Source of the DNA: Lucinisca nassula
Taxonomy: Eukaryota > Mollusca > Bivalvia > Lucinida > Lucinidae
Direction: 5' to 3'
Assembly (NCBI GenBank): GCA_963580285.1
Contig: OY757024.1
Coordinates: 123,690,045-123,754,044, forward strand
DNA: 64,000 nucleotides
Part shown: positions 42,345 to 55,071 of the stretch, one piece after another
Layout: every line of letters starts with the position of its first letter
Numbering within the stretch: position 1 is the first letter of the stretch
Translations under genes and position numbers: made by a program
The notes under the pieces: generated by a model
Told to the model about the DNA's origin: nothing
What the model saw: the letters and a program-made list of their open reading frames with translations, nothing else
Database searches by the model: none

Positions 42345-42500
42345 GCTCTTGGCTAAGGACCCTCATGTATTGACACTCCTGGAGATCTGGTGTGAGAACT
42401 GCCATGCATGCAGCAAGCCAGCTACCTGGAAGGGGTCCCACTTATGTGGATGTGGATGTTGCCCCTGTACCTGGATGTTAATAAACAATCTGGTGATGAT
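42345..42500 (+). pseudogene. Non-LTR retrotransposon 3' fragment, copy 2
   Basis: GCTCTTGGCTAAGGACC, CACACTCCTGGAGATC-like and ATGCATGCAGCAAGCCAGCT match 38500-38590. The tail is CAATCTGGTGATGATGCTGA. Frame broken. Confidence 0.5.
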
Positions 42501-43292
42501 GCTGAGGGTCACCAAGGCAACCATCCCATGTAGTTTGAATTAAATTTGCCAAAGTGTGCAGGAGAAGTAGTCTTTTAAATTTTTTTCTACTTTAGCTTTT
42601 GTGGACATCTTGTTCACTGGAGTGGAACAGTTATAGCTATTTTGCTGGAGGGTCACCTGAGCAACATTCCTGTGAAATGTGAATGAAATTGGCCTGAGGG
42701 TATAGGAGGAGTCGTATAAAGTTTTTCTATTTTTAGCTCTGGTGGCCATGTTGTTTATTGGAGTATTTTTTATAGCTATTTTGGTAGAGGGTCACCTAAG
42801 CAACATTCCTGTGAAGGTTGAATGAAATTGGCCTAAGAGTATATGATAAGTAGTCTTTTAACCCTTATCTTGCTGTTCACGACAACCCTTATCTTTGCAA
42901 ACAGTGTAGATCCTGATCAGATGGCTTCTGAAGAAGCCATCTGATCAGGATCTACACTGTTTGGCATTCAGTTTATGAATTTGCAGCAATAAATTACATC
43001 AAGAAATTTAATTGGTTGATAGACAGAAATGGGTGTGGCTTAAATGAATATTCAGCATGATAAGGGTTAAATAATTTCTATTTTTAGCACTCACGGCTTG
43101 TTCACTGGAGCTGCACCATTTTAGGTATTTTGGTAGAGGGTCCCCTAAGCAACATTCCTGTAAAGTTTGAATGAAATTTGCCGCAGGATTCAGGAGGATA
43201 GGAAAATTAGTCTTTCAAGGCAATTGTGGATGCTACAAAGCGGACGATGCACAAACAGACATTGACTGATCATAACAGCTCACCATGAGCTA
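42501..43292 (+). repeat. Fragment of mixed-core element (as 14606), interrupted by a MITE
   Basis: Units with GTGGCCATGTTGTTTATTGG, GGTCACCTAAGCAACATTCC and GAATGAAATTGGCCT match the first core of 14606-16618. It ends AGCTCACCATGAGCTAA, a short version of the shared 3' terminus. The 5' end is lost. Confidence 0.72.
42862..43066 (+). mobile_element. TTAA-flanked MITE (piggyBac-like) with perfect hairpin
   Basis: TTAA at 42858-42861 and 43067-43070; ends CCCTTATCTTGCTG and CAGCATGATAAGGG. Inside is a hairpin of about 32 base pairs from GCAAACAGTGTAGATCCTGA to its inverse, closed around CTTCTGAAGAAG. The neighbouring unit at 42570 shows the empty TTAA site. Confidence 0.88.
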
Positions 43293-43441
43293 ATAAGCAT
43301 AAAACATTCAGGAATATTCCCTTTAAACTAGCATAAAAATCCTAAAAATTTGGACACCTTGAGAACTTGCTGTAACCCTCCTAAAATTTTAATAAGTTTG
43401 CCTCATGATCAAGCAAGGAGTCCAAAAGGTGCAGACGGAAT

Positions 43442-43512
43442 GACAAACAGTGTAGACCCAGATCAGACTGCTCCTTTGGAGCAGTCTGATCTGGGTCTGG
43501 ACTGTTTGCTCA
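43442..43512 (+). repeat. Stand-alone GCAAACAGTG hairpin
   Basis: CAAACAGTGTAGACCCAGAT...ATCTGGGTCTGGACTGTTTG closing on CTCCTTTGGAG, an inverted repeat of about 33 base pairs with one or two mismatches. Lies 130 bases downstream (minus sense) of an ABCC4-like exon donor. Confidence 0.82.
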
Positions 43513-43641
43513 GGCCTATCTGTCCCAATACTAATATCACTGGGCAATATTAGGTAAGAAAACTGCACATTTTATTCACCTGGAAACAGGATTTCCGTAT
43601 CTAGAATGCAATTTATTTTGCTTTGATTTACAAACATTTAC

Positions 43642-43805
43642 CTGAACTTTGAGAACAGTTTCCCCATCCAGCCCTGTATTGGCACCAACAATAGTAAGAC
43701 GGCAAAACCTGCCAGTGTACTGGCTCCCAACTCCTTCCACAATATAGCTAGAACTGCTATTGCTTCCAAAGGACCAACCCACAGAAAGTGCAAAAATATC
43801 ACAGC
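43642..43805 (-). CDS. ABCC4: ABCC4/MRP4-like transporter, exon (first transmembrane domain, helices)
   Basis: Minus-strand 164-base exon, acceptor GATTTCAG/GC and donor TTCAG/GTAAAT. It reads AVIFLHFLWVGPLEAIAVLA, ILWKELGASTLAGFAVLL, then LLVPIQGWMGKLFSKF, ending with two bases of an Arg codon that the next exon (41112) completes. This is a strong match to helices 4-5 of ABCC4's first transmembrane domain, in the same order as in vertebrates. The acceptor's upstream side is an ATTG-type microsatellite (43809-43850), which may affect its pyrimidine tract. Preceding exons must lie to the right of 43805 but I found none in the window, implying an intron of at least 20 kb or sequence lost at the gaps. 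Confidence 0.9.
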
Positions 43806-43853
43806 CTGAAATCAATCAATCATTCAATCAATCATTCAATCAATTAAACAAAT
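43806..43853 (+). repeat. (CAAT)n microsatellite at splice acceptor
   Basis: Repeats of ATCAATCA/TTCAATCA directly beside the exon's acceptor AG. Confidence 0.8.
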
Positions 43854-43932
43854 CTGACATGGAAATTAAAAATGATGCTACAGTGAATTGTAGGGTAGAC
43901 ACAAATCTTGATAGCTGAATGAACAAATGCAT

Positions 43933-44127
43933 GCATTACGAAAACATGCCAATACAAATACATTGTAAACTTTAGCGCCGAAAGAACTAAACTTTTAAGA
44001 TGAAAAATTGTAATATCTGCTTTTGAGCAGAAATAAGAAAACTAAGGTTTACCCCTGTAAACCACAGTTTTACCATATAAAAGTTGGGTTCAGGGGGGTC
44101 AAAATTATATAGGCAATTTTCGTGATC
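43933..44127 (-). mobile_element. Palindromic MITE, copy 10 (centre deleted)
   Basis: Ends CATTACGAAAACATGCC and GGCAATTTTCGTGAT are present, but the AACCGCCTCA palindrome is gone, leaving only ATCTGCTTTTGAGCAGAAAT. Confidence 0.8.
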
Positions 44128-44451
44128 ATCACTGATGTGACATCATTATCTTTGCTAAAAGCAGGCACACCAAAAATTATCAAAAAGATCTAGCCAATGA
44201 GCTCCTTGCAAAATGCCATCTAACATTTTCTGAGGCTAAGCAGAGGCAAACAAAAATGAAAATGGTCATTGGCCATTAGGTAACAAAAACTTTTACAAGC
44301 ATTCCTCATTGACCATTTACGAGTATATGAATACACTGATGATTTTTAGACAAAGAATGATATCAACAATTTCAAGGCAATCAGCTTGCTGCAAAATTTA
44401 ACATTTTCTTATGCTAATCTGAGGCCCAAAAAACCGACAGTCAAGTCTGTG
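44128..44451. other. No gene recognised
   Basis: Two related phrases (GCAAAATGCCATCTAACATTTTCTGAGGC-like and GCAAAATTTAACATTTTCTTATGC-like) suggest a degenerate tandem repeat. No coding signal. Confidence 0.5.
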
Positions 44452-44706
44452 AAATGAACACCCTACACCCCACTTTATACAGAGAAAATTGAGGTTTACG
44501 GGGGTATACATTATTTTTCTTATTTCTGCTCCAAGACATAGGCTGTTGGTACTCGTTAGAACCGCCTCTCTGAGGCTGTTCTAACGAACACCTACAATCT
44601 ATGTTTGGAGTCTAAATAATGAATATATCATAAACTTTTATCAGATAAATAGCTGTTTTGTTGATATGGAAGAATGCATAATGTCTCATGGATATTTTAT
44701 CGTAAT
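44452..44706 (+). mobile_element. Palindromic MITE, copy 11
   Basis: Centre GAACCGCCTCTCTGAGGCTG; arms TACACCCCACTTTATACAGA and right end ATATTTTATCGTAATG. Second-subfamily type. Confidence 0.78.
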
Positions 44707-44853
44707 GTAAAATGCTCTAAGTCTTCAACTTAATGGGACATGAGAATAAAATTGTATAGGCAATTTGCTATTGACAAGATCTACGAGGACTGTTTAAATA
44801 TGAATGCAACTAAGCCCATAAAAATGATTCTGTGATAGATTGCGATGAAAAAT

Positions 44854-45042
44854 TTATTTTGTCCCCTCAAAGTATTCCCCTTTAACAGATATACAAACTC
44901 TCAGTCTTCTGATCCAATCATTGAATGCATTTTGGTAGTCTTTTCGAGGTATACTATGAAGGCACTTGAATATTGCAGAACTGAGGTGTTTGCGCTGTAC
45001 AAATTTTCGACCAGAAAGGTATTTTTTCAGCCGCTGGAACAA
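44854..45042 (-). pseudogene. Mariner transposase, C-terminal part
   Basis: Reads RLKKYLSGRKFVQRKH, then IPRKDYQNAFNDWIRRL and ends at a stop at 44854-44856. It continues the frame broken at 51113. The second copy (58574-59029) shows the two parts joined. Confidence 0.88.
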
Positions 45043-46461
<1,419 letters not shown>

Positions 46462-46473
46462 TAATATAAAACA

Positions 46474-48329
46474 CAAGAGGACCATGATGGCCCTGGATTG
46501 CTCACCTGATCCATAGAGTAACAAGTGGGCCCCGGGGAGGGCCATTATTGACCCCAGGGTTATAATGTGCATAATGTTGAGGGAGGTCTAAAAAGGTGAA
46601 GCTTCATACCAAATATCAACAAAAGACTATAATTTGAACAATGTTGGCAAAGGTCCACTAGATGAAGCTACACAACAAATATCAAAGACCTGGGCCTTGT
46701 TGTTTCAGAGAAGAAGATTTTCAAAGATTATCTCTATTATAAGTCTATGTAAAACCAAAGGGCCCTGGGGGGGGGGGGGGGGAGGGGGGGGGGGGGAATT
46801 GTGGCCCCAGGGCTATAATTTGAACAATCTTGGTAAAGGTCAACTAGCTGAAGCTTCATACCAAAAGTCAAAGACCTAGGCCTTGTGGTTTCAGAGAAGA
46901 AGATTTTTCAAGATTTTCCCTATATAAGTCTATGAAAAACCAAAGGGCCAAGGAGCGGGGGCAATTTTGGCCTCAGGGCTATAATTTGAACAATCTTGAT
47001 AGAGGTCCACAAGATGAAACTTCATACCAAATATCAAAGACCTGGGCCTTTCAGTTTCAGAAAAGAAGATTTTTTAAAGATTTTCCCTATATAAGCCTAT
47101 GTAAAACCAAAGGGCCCCGGGGCGGGGGCATTTTTGGCCCCAGCACTATAATTTGAACAATCTTGGTAGGGGTCCACTAGATGAAGCTTCATACCAAATA
47201 GCAAAGACCTGGGCCCTGCAGTTTCAGAGAAGAAGATTTTTTAAAGATTTTCCCAATATAAGCCCATGTAAAACCAAAGGGCCCTGGGGCGGGGGCATTT
47301 TTGGCCCCAGCACTATAATTTGAACAATCTTGGTAGGGGTCCACTAGATGAAGCTTCATACCAAATATCAAAGACCTGGGCCTTGCGGTTTCATAGAAGA
47401 AGATTTTTAAAGGTTTTCCCTATATAAGCCTATGTAAAACCAAAGGGCCCAGGGGCGGGGGTATTTTTGGTCCCAGCACTATAATTTGAACAATCTTGGT
47501 AGGGGTCCATAAGATGAAGATTCATACCAAATATCAAAGACCTGGGCCTTGCAGTTTCAGAGAAGAAGATTTTTAAAGATTTTCCCTATATAAGCCCATG
47601 TAAAACCAAAAGGCCCCGGGGCGGGGGCATTTTTGGCCCCAGCACTATAATTTGAACAATCTTGGTAGGGGTCCACTAGATGAAGCTTCATACCAAATAT
47701 CAAAGACCTGTGCCTTGCGGTTTCAGAGAAGAAGATTTTTAAAGATTTTCCCTATATAAGCCTATGTAAAACCAAAGGGCCCCGGGGCGGGGGCATCTTT
47801 GGCCCCAGCACTATAATTTGAACAATCTTGGTAGGGGTCCACCAGATAAAGATTCATACCAAATATCAAAGACCTGGGCCTTGCAGTTTCAGAGAAGAAG
47901 ATTTTTAAAGATTTTCCCTATATAAGCCCATGTAAAACCAAAGGGCCCCGGGGCGGGGGCATTTTTGGCCCCAGCACTATAATTTGAACAATCTCTGTAG
48001 GGGTCCACTAGATGAAGCTTCATACCAAATATCAAAGACCTGGGCCTTGCAGTTTCAGAGAAGAAGATTTTTTAAGTTTTTGGTGAAAAAAATCTATTTT
48101 TGGCTCCTGTGACCCATATGTGCAACAGACCGGAACCATTTGAACAACTTTGAAAGGGGACCACCTTAGGATCATTCCTGTGAAGTTTGGTCAAAATCCG
48201 CTCAGTGGTTTAGGAGGAGATGTCGTTTGAAGAAAAAGTTTACGGACGGACGCACGCACACACGGATGCACGGACGACGGACAAAAAGTGATCCCAAAAG
48301 CTCACCTCGTCACTACCTGACGGTGAGCT
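46474..48329 (+). mobile_element. Tandem-cored repeat element 9
   Basis: CAAGAGGACCATGATGGCCC to CGTCACTACCTGACGGTGAG+CT (one change in the hairpin). It is close in sequence to element 7, sharing unit order, so one is probably a recent copy of the other. A G-rich run at 46769-46796 is likely unreliable. Confidence 0.85.
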
Positions 48330-48331
48330 AA

Positions 48332-51112
48332 CAAGAGGGCCATATTGGCCCTGGATCGCTTACCTGACCCATATGATAGAGTAACAATTGGGCCTCGGGG
48401 AGGGCCATTATTGACCCCAGGGCTACAATGTGCATATTGTTGAGGGAGGTCTAAAAAGGTGAAGCTTCATACCAAATATCAACAAAGCCTATAATTTGAA
48501 TAATCTTGGCAAAGGTCCACTAGATGAAGCTACACACCAAATATCAAAGACCTGGGCCTTGGGGTTTCAGAGAAAAAGATTTTTTAAAGATATTCCCTAC
48601 ATTAGCCTATGTAAAACCAAATGGCCCCGGTACGGGGGCATTTTTGGCCTCAGGGCTTTAACTTAAACAATCTTGATAGAGGTCCACTAGATGAAGCTTC
48701 ACACCAAATATCAAAGACCTGGGCCTTGCTGTTTCAGAGAAGAAGATTTTCAAAGATTATCTCTTTATATAAAACTATGTAAAACCAAAGGGCCCTGAGG
48801 CAGGGGCTATAATTTGAACAATCTTGGTAGAGGTCCACTAGATGAAGCTCCACACCAAATATCAAAGACATGGGCCTTGTGGTTTCAGAGAAGAAGATTT
48901 TTAAAGATTTCCCTATACAAGTCTATGAAAAACCAAAGGTTCTCGGGGCAGGGGCATTTTTCGCCCCAGGGCTCTAATTTGAACAATCTTGATAGAGGTC
49001 CACTAGATGAAATTTCACACCAAATATCAAAGACCTAGGCCTTGTGGTTTCACAGAAGAAGATTTTTAAAGATTTTCCCTATATAAGTCTATGTAAAACC
49101 AAAGGGCCCCCGAGACAGGGGTGTTTTTGCTCTCAGGGCTATAATTTGAACAATCTTGGTAGAGGTCCACTAGATGGAGCTTCATACCAAATATCAAAAA
49201 CATAGGTCTTCTGGTTTCAGAGAAAGAGTTTTTTCAAGATTTTCACTATATATAAGTCTATGTTATACCAAAGGGCCCCAGTGGGGGCATTTTTGGCCCC
49301 AGGGCTATAATTTGAACAATCTTGGTAGAGGTCCACAAGATTAAGCTTCATACCAAATATCAAAGACCTAGGCCTTGTGGTTTCAGAGAAAAATAGTTTT
49401 CAAGATGTTCCCTTAATAAGTCTATGTAAAACCAAAGGGCCCTGGAGCGGGAGCATTTTTGGCCCCAGGGCTATAATTTGAACAATCTTAGTAGGGGTCC
49501 ACTAGGTGAAGCTTCATACCAAATATCAAAGACCTGGGCCTTGTGGTTTCAGAGAAGAAGATTTTAAAAAATTTCCCTATAGAAGCCTTGTAAAACCAAA
49601 AGGCCCCAGAGCGAGGGCATTTCTGGCCCCAGCACTATAATTTGAACAATCTTGGTAGGGGTCCACTAGGTGAAGCTTCATACTAAATATCAAAGACCTG
49701 GGCCTTGCGGTTTCAGAGTAGTTTTTAAAGATTTTCCCTATATAAGCATATGTAAAACCAAAAGGCCCAGGGGGGGGGGGGGACCTAGGCCTTGTGGGGT
49801 GAAGCTTCTTACCAAATATCAAAGACATGGGCCTTACAGTTTCAGAGAAGAAAATTTTTAAAATATTTTCCCTATATAAGCCCATGTAAAACCAAAGGGC
49901 CCCAGGGCGGGGGCATTTTTGGCCCCAGCACTATAATTTGAACAATCTTGGTAGGGGTCCACCAGATAAAGATTCATACCAAATATCAAAGACCTGGGCC
50001 TTGCAGTTTCAGAGAAGAAGATTTTTAAAGATTTTCCCTATATAAGCCCATGTAAAACCAAAGGGCCCCGGGGCGGGGGCATTTTTGGCCCCAGCACTAT
50101 AATTTGAACAATCTTGGTAGGGGTCTCCTAGATGAAGCTTCATACCAAATATCAAAGACCTGGGCCATAAGGTTGCAGAGAAGAAGATTTTTAAAGCTCT
50201 TCCCAATATAAGCCAATGTAAAACCAAAGGGCCCCGGAGCAGGGGCATTTTTGGCCCCAGCACTATAATTTGAACAATCTTGGTAGGGGTCCACTAGATG
50301 AAGCTTCATACCAAATATCAAAGACCTGGGCCATACAGTTGCAGAGAAGAAGATTTTTAAAGCTCTTCCCTAAATAAGCCCATGTAAAACCAAAGGGCCC
50401 CGGAGCGGGGGCATATTTGACCCCAGCACTATAATTTGAACAATCTTGGTAGGGGTCCACTAGATGAAGCTTCATACTAAATATCAAAGATCTAGGCCTT
50501 GCCGTTTCAGAGAAGAAGATTTTTAAAGATTTTCCCTATATAAGCCCATGTAAAACCAAAGGGCCCCGGGGCGGGGGCATTTTTGGCCCCAGCACTATAA
50601 TTTGAACAATCTTGGTAGGGGTCCCCTAGATGAAGCTTCATACCAAAAAACAAAGACCTGGGTCTTATGGTTTCAGAGAAGAAGATTTTTAAAGCTCTTC
50701 CCTATATAAGCCCATGTAAAACCAAAGGGCCCCGGAGCGGGGGCATTTTTGGTCCCAGCACTATAATTTGAACAATCTTGGTAGGGGTCCACTAGATGAA
50801 GCTTCATACCAAATATCAAAGACCTGGGCCTTGTGGTTTCAGAGAAGAAGATTTTTTAAGTTTTGGGTGAAAAAAATCTATTTTTGGCTCCTTTGACCTA
50901 GATGTGCAACGGACCGGAACCATATGAACAACTTTGAAAGGGGACCACCTAAGGATCATTCCTGTGAAGTTTGGTCAAAATCCAATCAGTGGTTTAGGAG
51001 GAGATGTCGTTTAAAGAATATGTTTACGGACGGACGGACGGATGCACGGACGACGGATGACGGACAAAAAGTGATCCCAAAAGCTCACCTCGTCACTATG
51101 TGACGGTGAGCT
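48332..51112 (+). mobile_element. Tandem-cored repeat element 10
   Basis: CAAGAGGGCCATATTGGCCC to CGTCACTATGTGACGGTGAG+CT. About 16 units. It begins two bases (AA) after element 9 ends, head to tail, and its 3' end meets the mariner's A8 run. Confidence 0.87.
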
Positions 51113-51988
51113 AAAAAAAAGTCACACGGGGCAAGGTCAGGGGAATATGGGGGTTGAGGGAGTTCAACAACCTGTTCCTGCTTCAGATAGTCTTGCATAA
51201 TGAACGCCTTGTGCGATGACACATTGTCATGTAGCAATCTGACATTGGCCAAACTAGTTGCGGGTCTTTGTTCTTTGAAATATTTCTTCAATTTTCGAAG
51301 AACTTTATTCTTGTAATACTTTCCATTTCCAGATTTGCCTTTAGGCTTCAGGGCCCTGATTTGAAAAGAATATGGCATACATTACCTTCTTGACGCTCAT
51401 GGTCCACTTTGCAATGCATGGTCTTTTGCAATACTTTGTTGCCCATATTTTGTTCTGAATCTTTTGTTTCGGCTCAAAAAAGTGAACCCATGTGTCGTCA
51501 CCTGTGACGACATTAGCGAAAGACCGTGCATTGTAATTTGGAAACTTTTGAAGCAACTTCTTGGCGTACTGAACGCGTGTCTTTTTCTGCTCATCTGTCA
51601 ACAGATGGGGAATCCATCTAGCACAGATCTTTCTCATTTTCAAATCCCGTTTCAGAATTGTATGAGCTGCTCCTAATGAGATGCCAACCATACTAGCTAT
51701 TTGCCTAGTGGTGTATCGTGCATCGGTAGCAACTATTTCTTTCACTCTAGCAACCATCTTGGCAGATGTTGCTCTTTTTGGCCGACGATCATGTGGTGCA
51801 TCTTCTGTTGAGCCTAGCCCACAGCTGAATTTCTTACACCAAAGAAAAACTGTCGGAAAAGACATTTCATTATGCCCATAAACCGAACAAATTTCATCAA
51901 AAATGTCTTTGCACCGTATACCAAGAATACAACGATTCTTAATATAGGACCGTATTTCAACGGCGTACTCTGACCTTCTTCCAACCAT
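51113..51988 (-). pseudogene. Mariner transposase, N-terminal and catalytic part
   Basis: Starts at ATG 51988 (MVGRRSEYAVEIRSYI). The helix-turn-helix region covers about residues 1-110. Catalytic blocks: VTGDDTWVHFFEPKQK (first Asp; the usual GDET has become GDDT), LLHDNVSSHKA (second Asp) and YSPDLAPCDFFL (third Asp). The last two are 34 residues apart, as in DD34D mariners. A deletion with frame change near 51355 removes a few residues before PKGKSGNGKYYKNK. The frame is then cut at CDFFL by the insertion at 51112 and continues at 45042. Enzyme for cut-and-paste transposition at TA; inactive here. Confidence 0.9.
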
Positions 51989-52035
51989 GTTTTGTACTAG
52001 TATACAAGAGTAGACAGTGTTTATCGAACGATATA

Positions 52036-52221
52036 CAGTCAAACCTGTCTTAGTGGCCACCTCTATTAAGCCAGCAACCGGTCTTAAGCAAGCAGGCATT
52101 CAGTTCCCAAAAAAGGAAAATGCATTAAAATTCACCTATGTTAAGCAAGCACCTGCCTTAAGCAAGCACTTTTTATTCTTTTTATTATCCCAGAGGTGCT
52201 TGCTTTATACAGGTTGGACTG
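52036..52221 (+). mobile_element. TA-flanked MITE (pogo/Tigger-like), nested in mariner
   Basis: Ends CAGTCAAACCTGTCTTAGTG and CAGGTTGGACTG, TA on both sides. The interior repeats TTAAGCAAGCACCTGCC-type phrases in both orientations. 186 bp. Confidence 0.85.
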
Positions 52222-52369
52222 TACATGGCTAAAGTGCACAGATTTTAACAGGTTGGGTATCAATGTATAGGTAAAATGTTTTCCTACGCTGTGATATTTA
52301 TTTCCAGGTGATTGTCGCATTAGTGCATGAGAAAACGTTCTACTTGCATTCATATTTGAACAATCCTCG

Positions 52370-52702
52370 TAGCTCCCTGACCTAGAAAATTATCATAATT
52401 ATGAGATCTCATGAGGCAAGGCCAAGGCAGATTTTAACAGCCATAGGTCTTGAACATTTGAAAATAAATGTCATGAAATTTACTGAATGTTGCTGGTGAT
52501 GCTCAAGAAAAGGAACTAATGGCAGACTAAACATTTTTCACGCCGACAATGACACATGGGAAAAGTTATCCCTGTGTCACTTATGCTTTCTAAAGCAGAT
52601 AAAAAACATTATGTTGCATTGGCATTTATCCCAAGTTTTTTCTCACAAAGTTAACATGTCCCTATAATTATTGAGAAAACTATGCATTATTTAACTAATT
52701 AA
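52370..52702. other. No gene recognised
   Basis: AT-rich spacer with no repeat or open frame that I can support. Confidence 0.5.
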
Positions 52703-54757
52703 CAAGAGGGCCATGATGGCCCTGGATCGCTGACCTGATCCATATGATAGCGTAACAAGTGGGCCTCGGGGAGAGCCATTATAGACCACACGGCTACAAA
52801 GTGCATAATGTTGAGGGAGGTCTAAAAAGGTGAAGCTTCATACCAAATATCAACAAAGGCTGTAATTTGAACAATCTTGGCAAAGGGCCACTAGATGAAG
52901 CTACACACCAAATATCAATGACCTGGGCCTTGGGGTTTCAGAGAAGAAGATTTTTTAAAGATATTCCCTACATTAGCCTATGTAAAAACAAACGGCCCAG
53001 TAGCGGGGGCATTTTTGGCCTCAGCGCCACAATTTAAACAATCTTGATAGAGGTCCACTATATGAATCTTCAAACCAAATATCAAAGACAGCCTTGCTGT
53101 TTCAGAGAAGAAGATTTTCAAAGATTATCTCTATGTATAAGTCTATGTAAACCCAAAGGGCCCCGAGGCGGGGGCTATAATTTGAACAATCTTGGAAGAG
53201 GTCCACAAGATGAAGCTCCATACCAAATATCAAAGGCATGGGCCTAGTGGTTTCAGAGACGAAGGTTTTTAAAGATTTCCCTATATACCGTATTCGACCT
53301 ATTTACCGCACCGTGCGCTTAGTTTTTCAAAATTGTATGAAAATATTGTGGTGAAAAATCTACCTAATAAGCGCACACTCAATACGAAAAAAATACGAAA
53401 AAAAGCTTCCGATATGATTATTTTATAGAGTTGAATTTCAGCATAGGGGTTCACCACATATACATATGATTGTCCGGGTCAAAGATGCAGCAAAACTCAA
53501 TATGAATTTGTTGGGAGGTTACTGTACAGTGTGCGCTTGTGTATTTTTTCCAGAAAAAGCTTGGGTGTGCGCTTATAGGAGCATGTGCGGTAAATAGGTC
53601 GAATACGGTAAGTCTATGTAAAACCAAAGGGTCTCGGGGCAGGGGCATTTTTGGCCCAAGGGCTAATAGCCTATAATTTGAACAATCTTGATAGAGGTCC
53701 ACTAGATGAAATTTCACACCAAATATCAAAGACCTAGGCCTTCTGGTTTCACAGAAGAAGATTTTTAAAGATTTTCCTTATATAAGTCTATGTAAAACCA
53801 AAGGGCCCCCTAGACAGGGGTGTTTTTGGTCTCAGGGCTATAATTTGAACAATCTTGGTAGAGGTCCATTAGATGAAGCTTCATACCAAATATGAAAGAC
53901 CTAGGCCTTCTGGTTTCAGAGAAGAAGATTTTTCATGATTTTCCCTATATAAGTCTATGTTATACAAAAGGGCCCCGGAGCGGGGGCATTTTTGGCCCCA
54001 GGGCTATAATTTGAACAATCTTGGTAGAGGTCCACAAGATGAAGCTTCATACCAAATATCAAAGACCTAGGCCTTGTGGTTTCAGAGAAGAAGATTTTTA
54101 AAGATTTTCCCTATATAAGTCTATGTAAAACCATAGGACCCCGAGGCGGGGTCATTTTTGGTCTCAGGGCTATATTTGAACAATTTTTGTAGAGGTCCAC
54201 TAGATGAAGCTTCATACCAAATATCAAAGACCTAGGCCTTGTGGTTTCAGAGAAGAAGATTTTTCAAGATTTTCCCTATATAAGTCTATGTAAAACCACA
54301 GGGCCTTGAAGCGGGTGCATTTTTGGCCCCAGTGCTATAATTTGAACAATCTTGGTAGGGGTCCACTAGGTGAAGCTTCATACCAAATATCAAAGACCTG
54401 GGCCTTGCAGTTACAGAAAAGAAGATTTTTAAAGATTTTCCCTATATAAGCCCATGTAAAACCAAAAGGTGTGTGTGTGTGGGGGGGGGGGGGGGGGGGG
54501 AGGTACCTGGGCCTTGTGGGGTGAAGCTTCATACCTAATATCAAAAACATGGGCCTTACAGTTTCCGAGAAGAAAATTTGTAAAGATTTTCCCTACATAA
54601 GTCTATGTAAAACCAAAGGGCCACGGAGCGGTACCTTGGCCTTCATATCTAATATCAAAAACATGGGCCTTACGGTTTCAGAGAAGAAAATTTGTAAAGA
54701 TTTTCCCTATATAAGTCTATGTAAAACCAAAAGGGCCCCGGAGCAGGAGCATTTTTT
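52703..54757 (+). mobile_element. Tandem-cored repeat element 11 (runs into gap)
   Basis: Starts CAAGAGGGCCATGATGGCCC. The 160-bp core is interrupted by the MITE at 53288 and by GT/G-rich runs near 54470-54500. The 3' end is lost in the N gap. Confidence 0.83.
53288..53608 (+). mobile_element. TA-flanked MITE with perfect 24-bp inverted ends
   Basis: CCGTATTCGACCTATTTACC(GCAC) and its exact inverse, with TA at 53286-53287 and 53609-53610. The core unit CCCTATATAAGTCTATG shows the empty site. Subterminal GTGCGCTTA/TAAGCGCAC blocks recur. 321 bp, non-coding. Confidence 0.92.
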
Positions 54758-54957
54758 NNNNNNNNNNNNNNNNNNNNNNNNNNNNNNNNNNNNNNNNNNN
54801 NNNNNNNNNNNNNNNNNNNNNNNNNNNNNNNNNNNNNNNNNNNNNNNNNNNNNNNNNNNNNNNNNNNNNNNNNNNNNNNNNNNNNNNNNNNNNNNNNNNN
54901 NNNNNNNNNNNNNNNNNNNNNNNNNNNNNNNNNNNNNNNNNNNNNNNNNNNNNNNNN
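54758..54957. other. Assembly gap (200 N)
   Basis: Unknown bases of nominal length. Any open frame across it is meaningless. Confidence 0.99.
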
Positions 54958-54989
54958 GACTTCATACTTCTAACTTCTGCTTTGACGTT

Positions 54990-55070
54990 GTTTAGGTAGG
55001 TAAGTAAGTAGGTATGCGGTTTGGTGGCTAGATAGGTAGGTAAATAGATGGGTGGCTGGGTAGGTAAATA
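54990..55070 (+). repeat. GGTA-rich simple repeat
   Basis: Imperfect AGGTAGGTAAGTAAGTAGGT tract, start of a zone of tetranucleotide tracts that reaches 61640. Confidence 0.85.
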
Positions 55071-55071
55071 G

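Larger units (their letters stand above)
41113..43641 (-). other. ABCC4-like intron (2,529 bases), filled with repeats
   Basis: It separates the two exons in the correct phase. It contains a calcium of mobile debris: an inverted-ended repeat (41150), a SINE-like copy (42041), a LINE 3' fragment (42345), a tandem-core fragment (42500) with nested TTAA MITE, and a hairpin (43442). None is coding. Confidence 0.75.

Noticed and set aside
54549..54995. 148-codon open frame across 54758-54957
   Set aside because: It crosses 200 N and is open only because the gap contains no stops.
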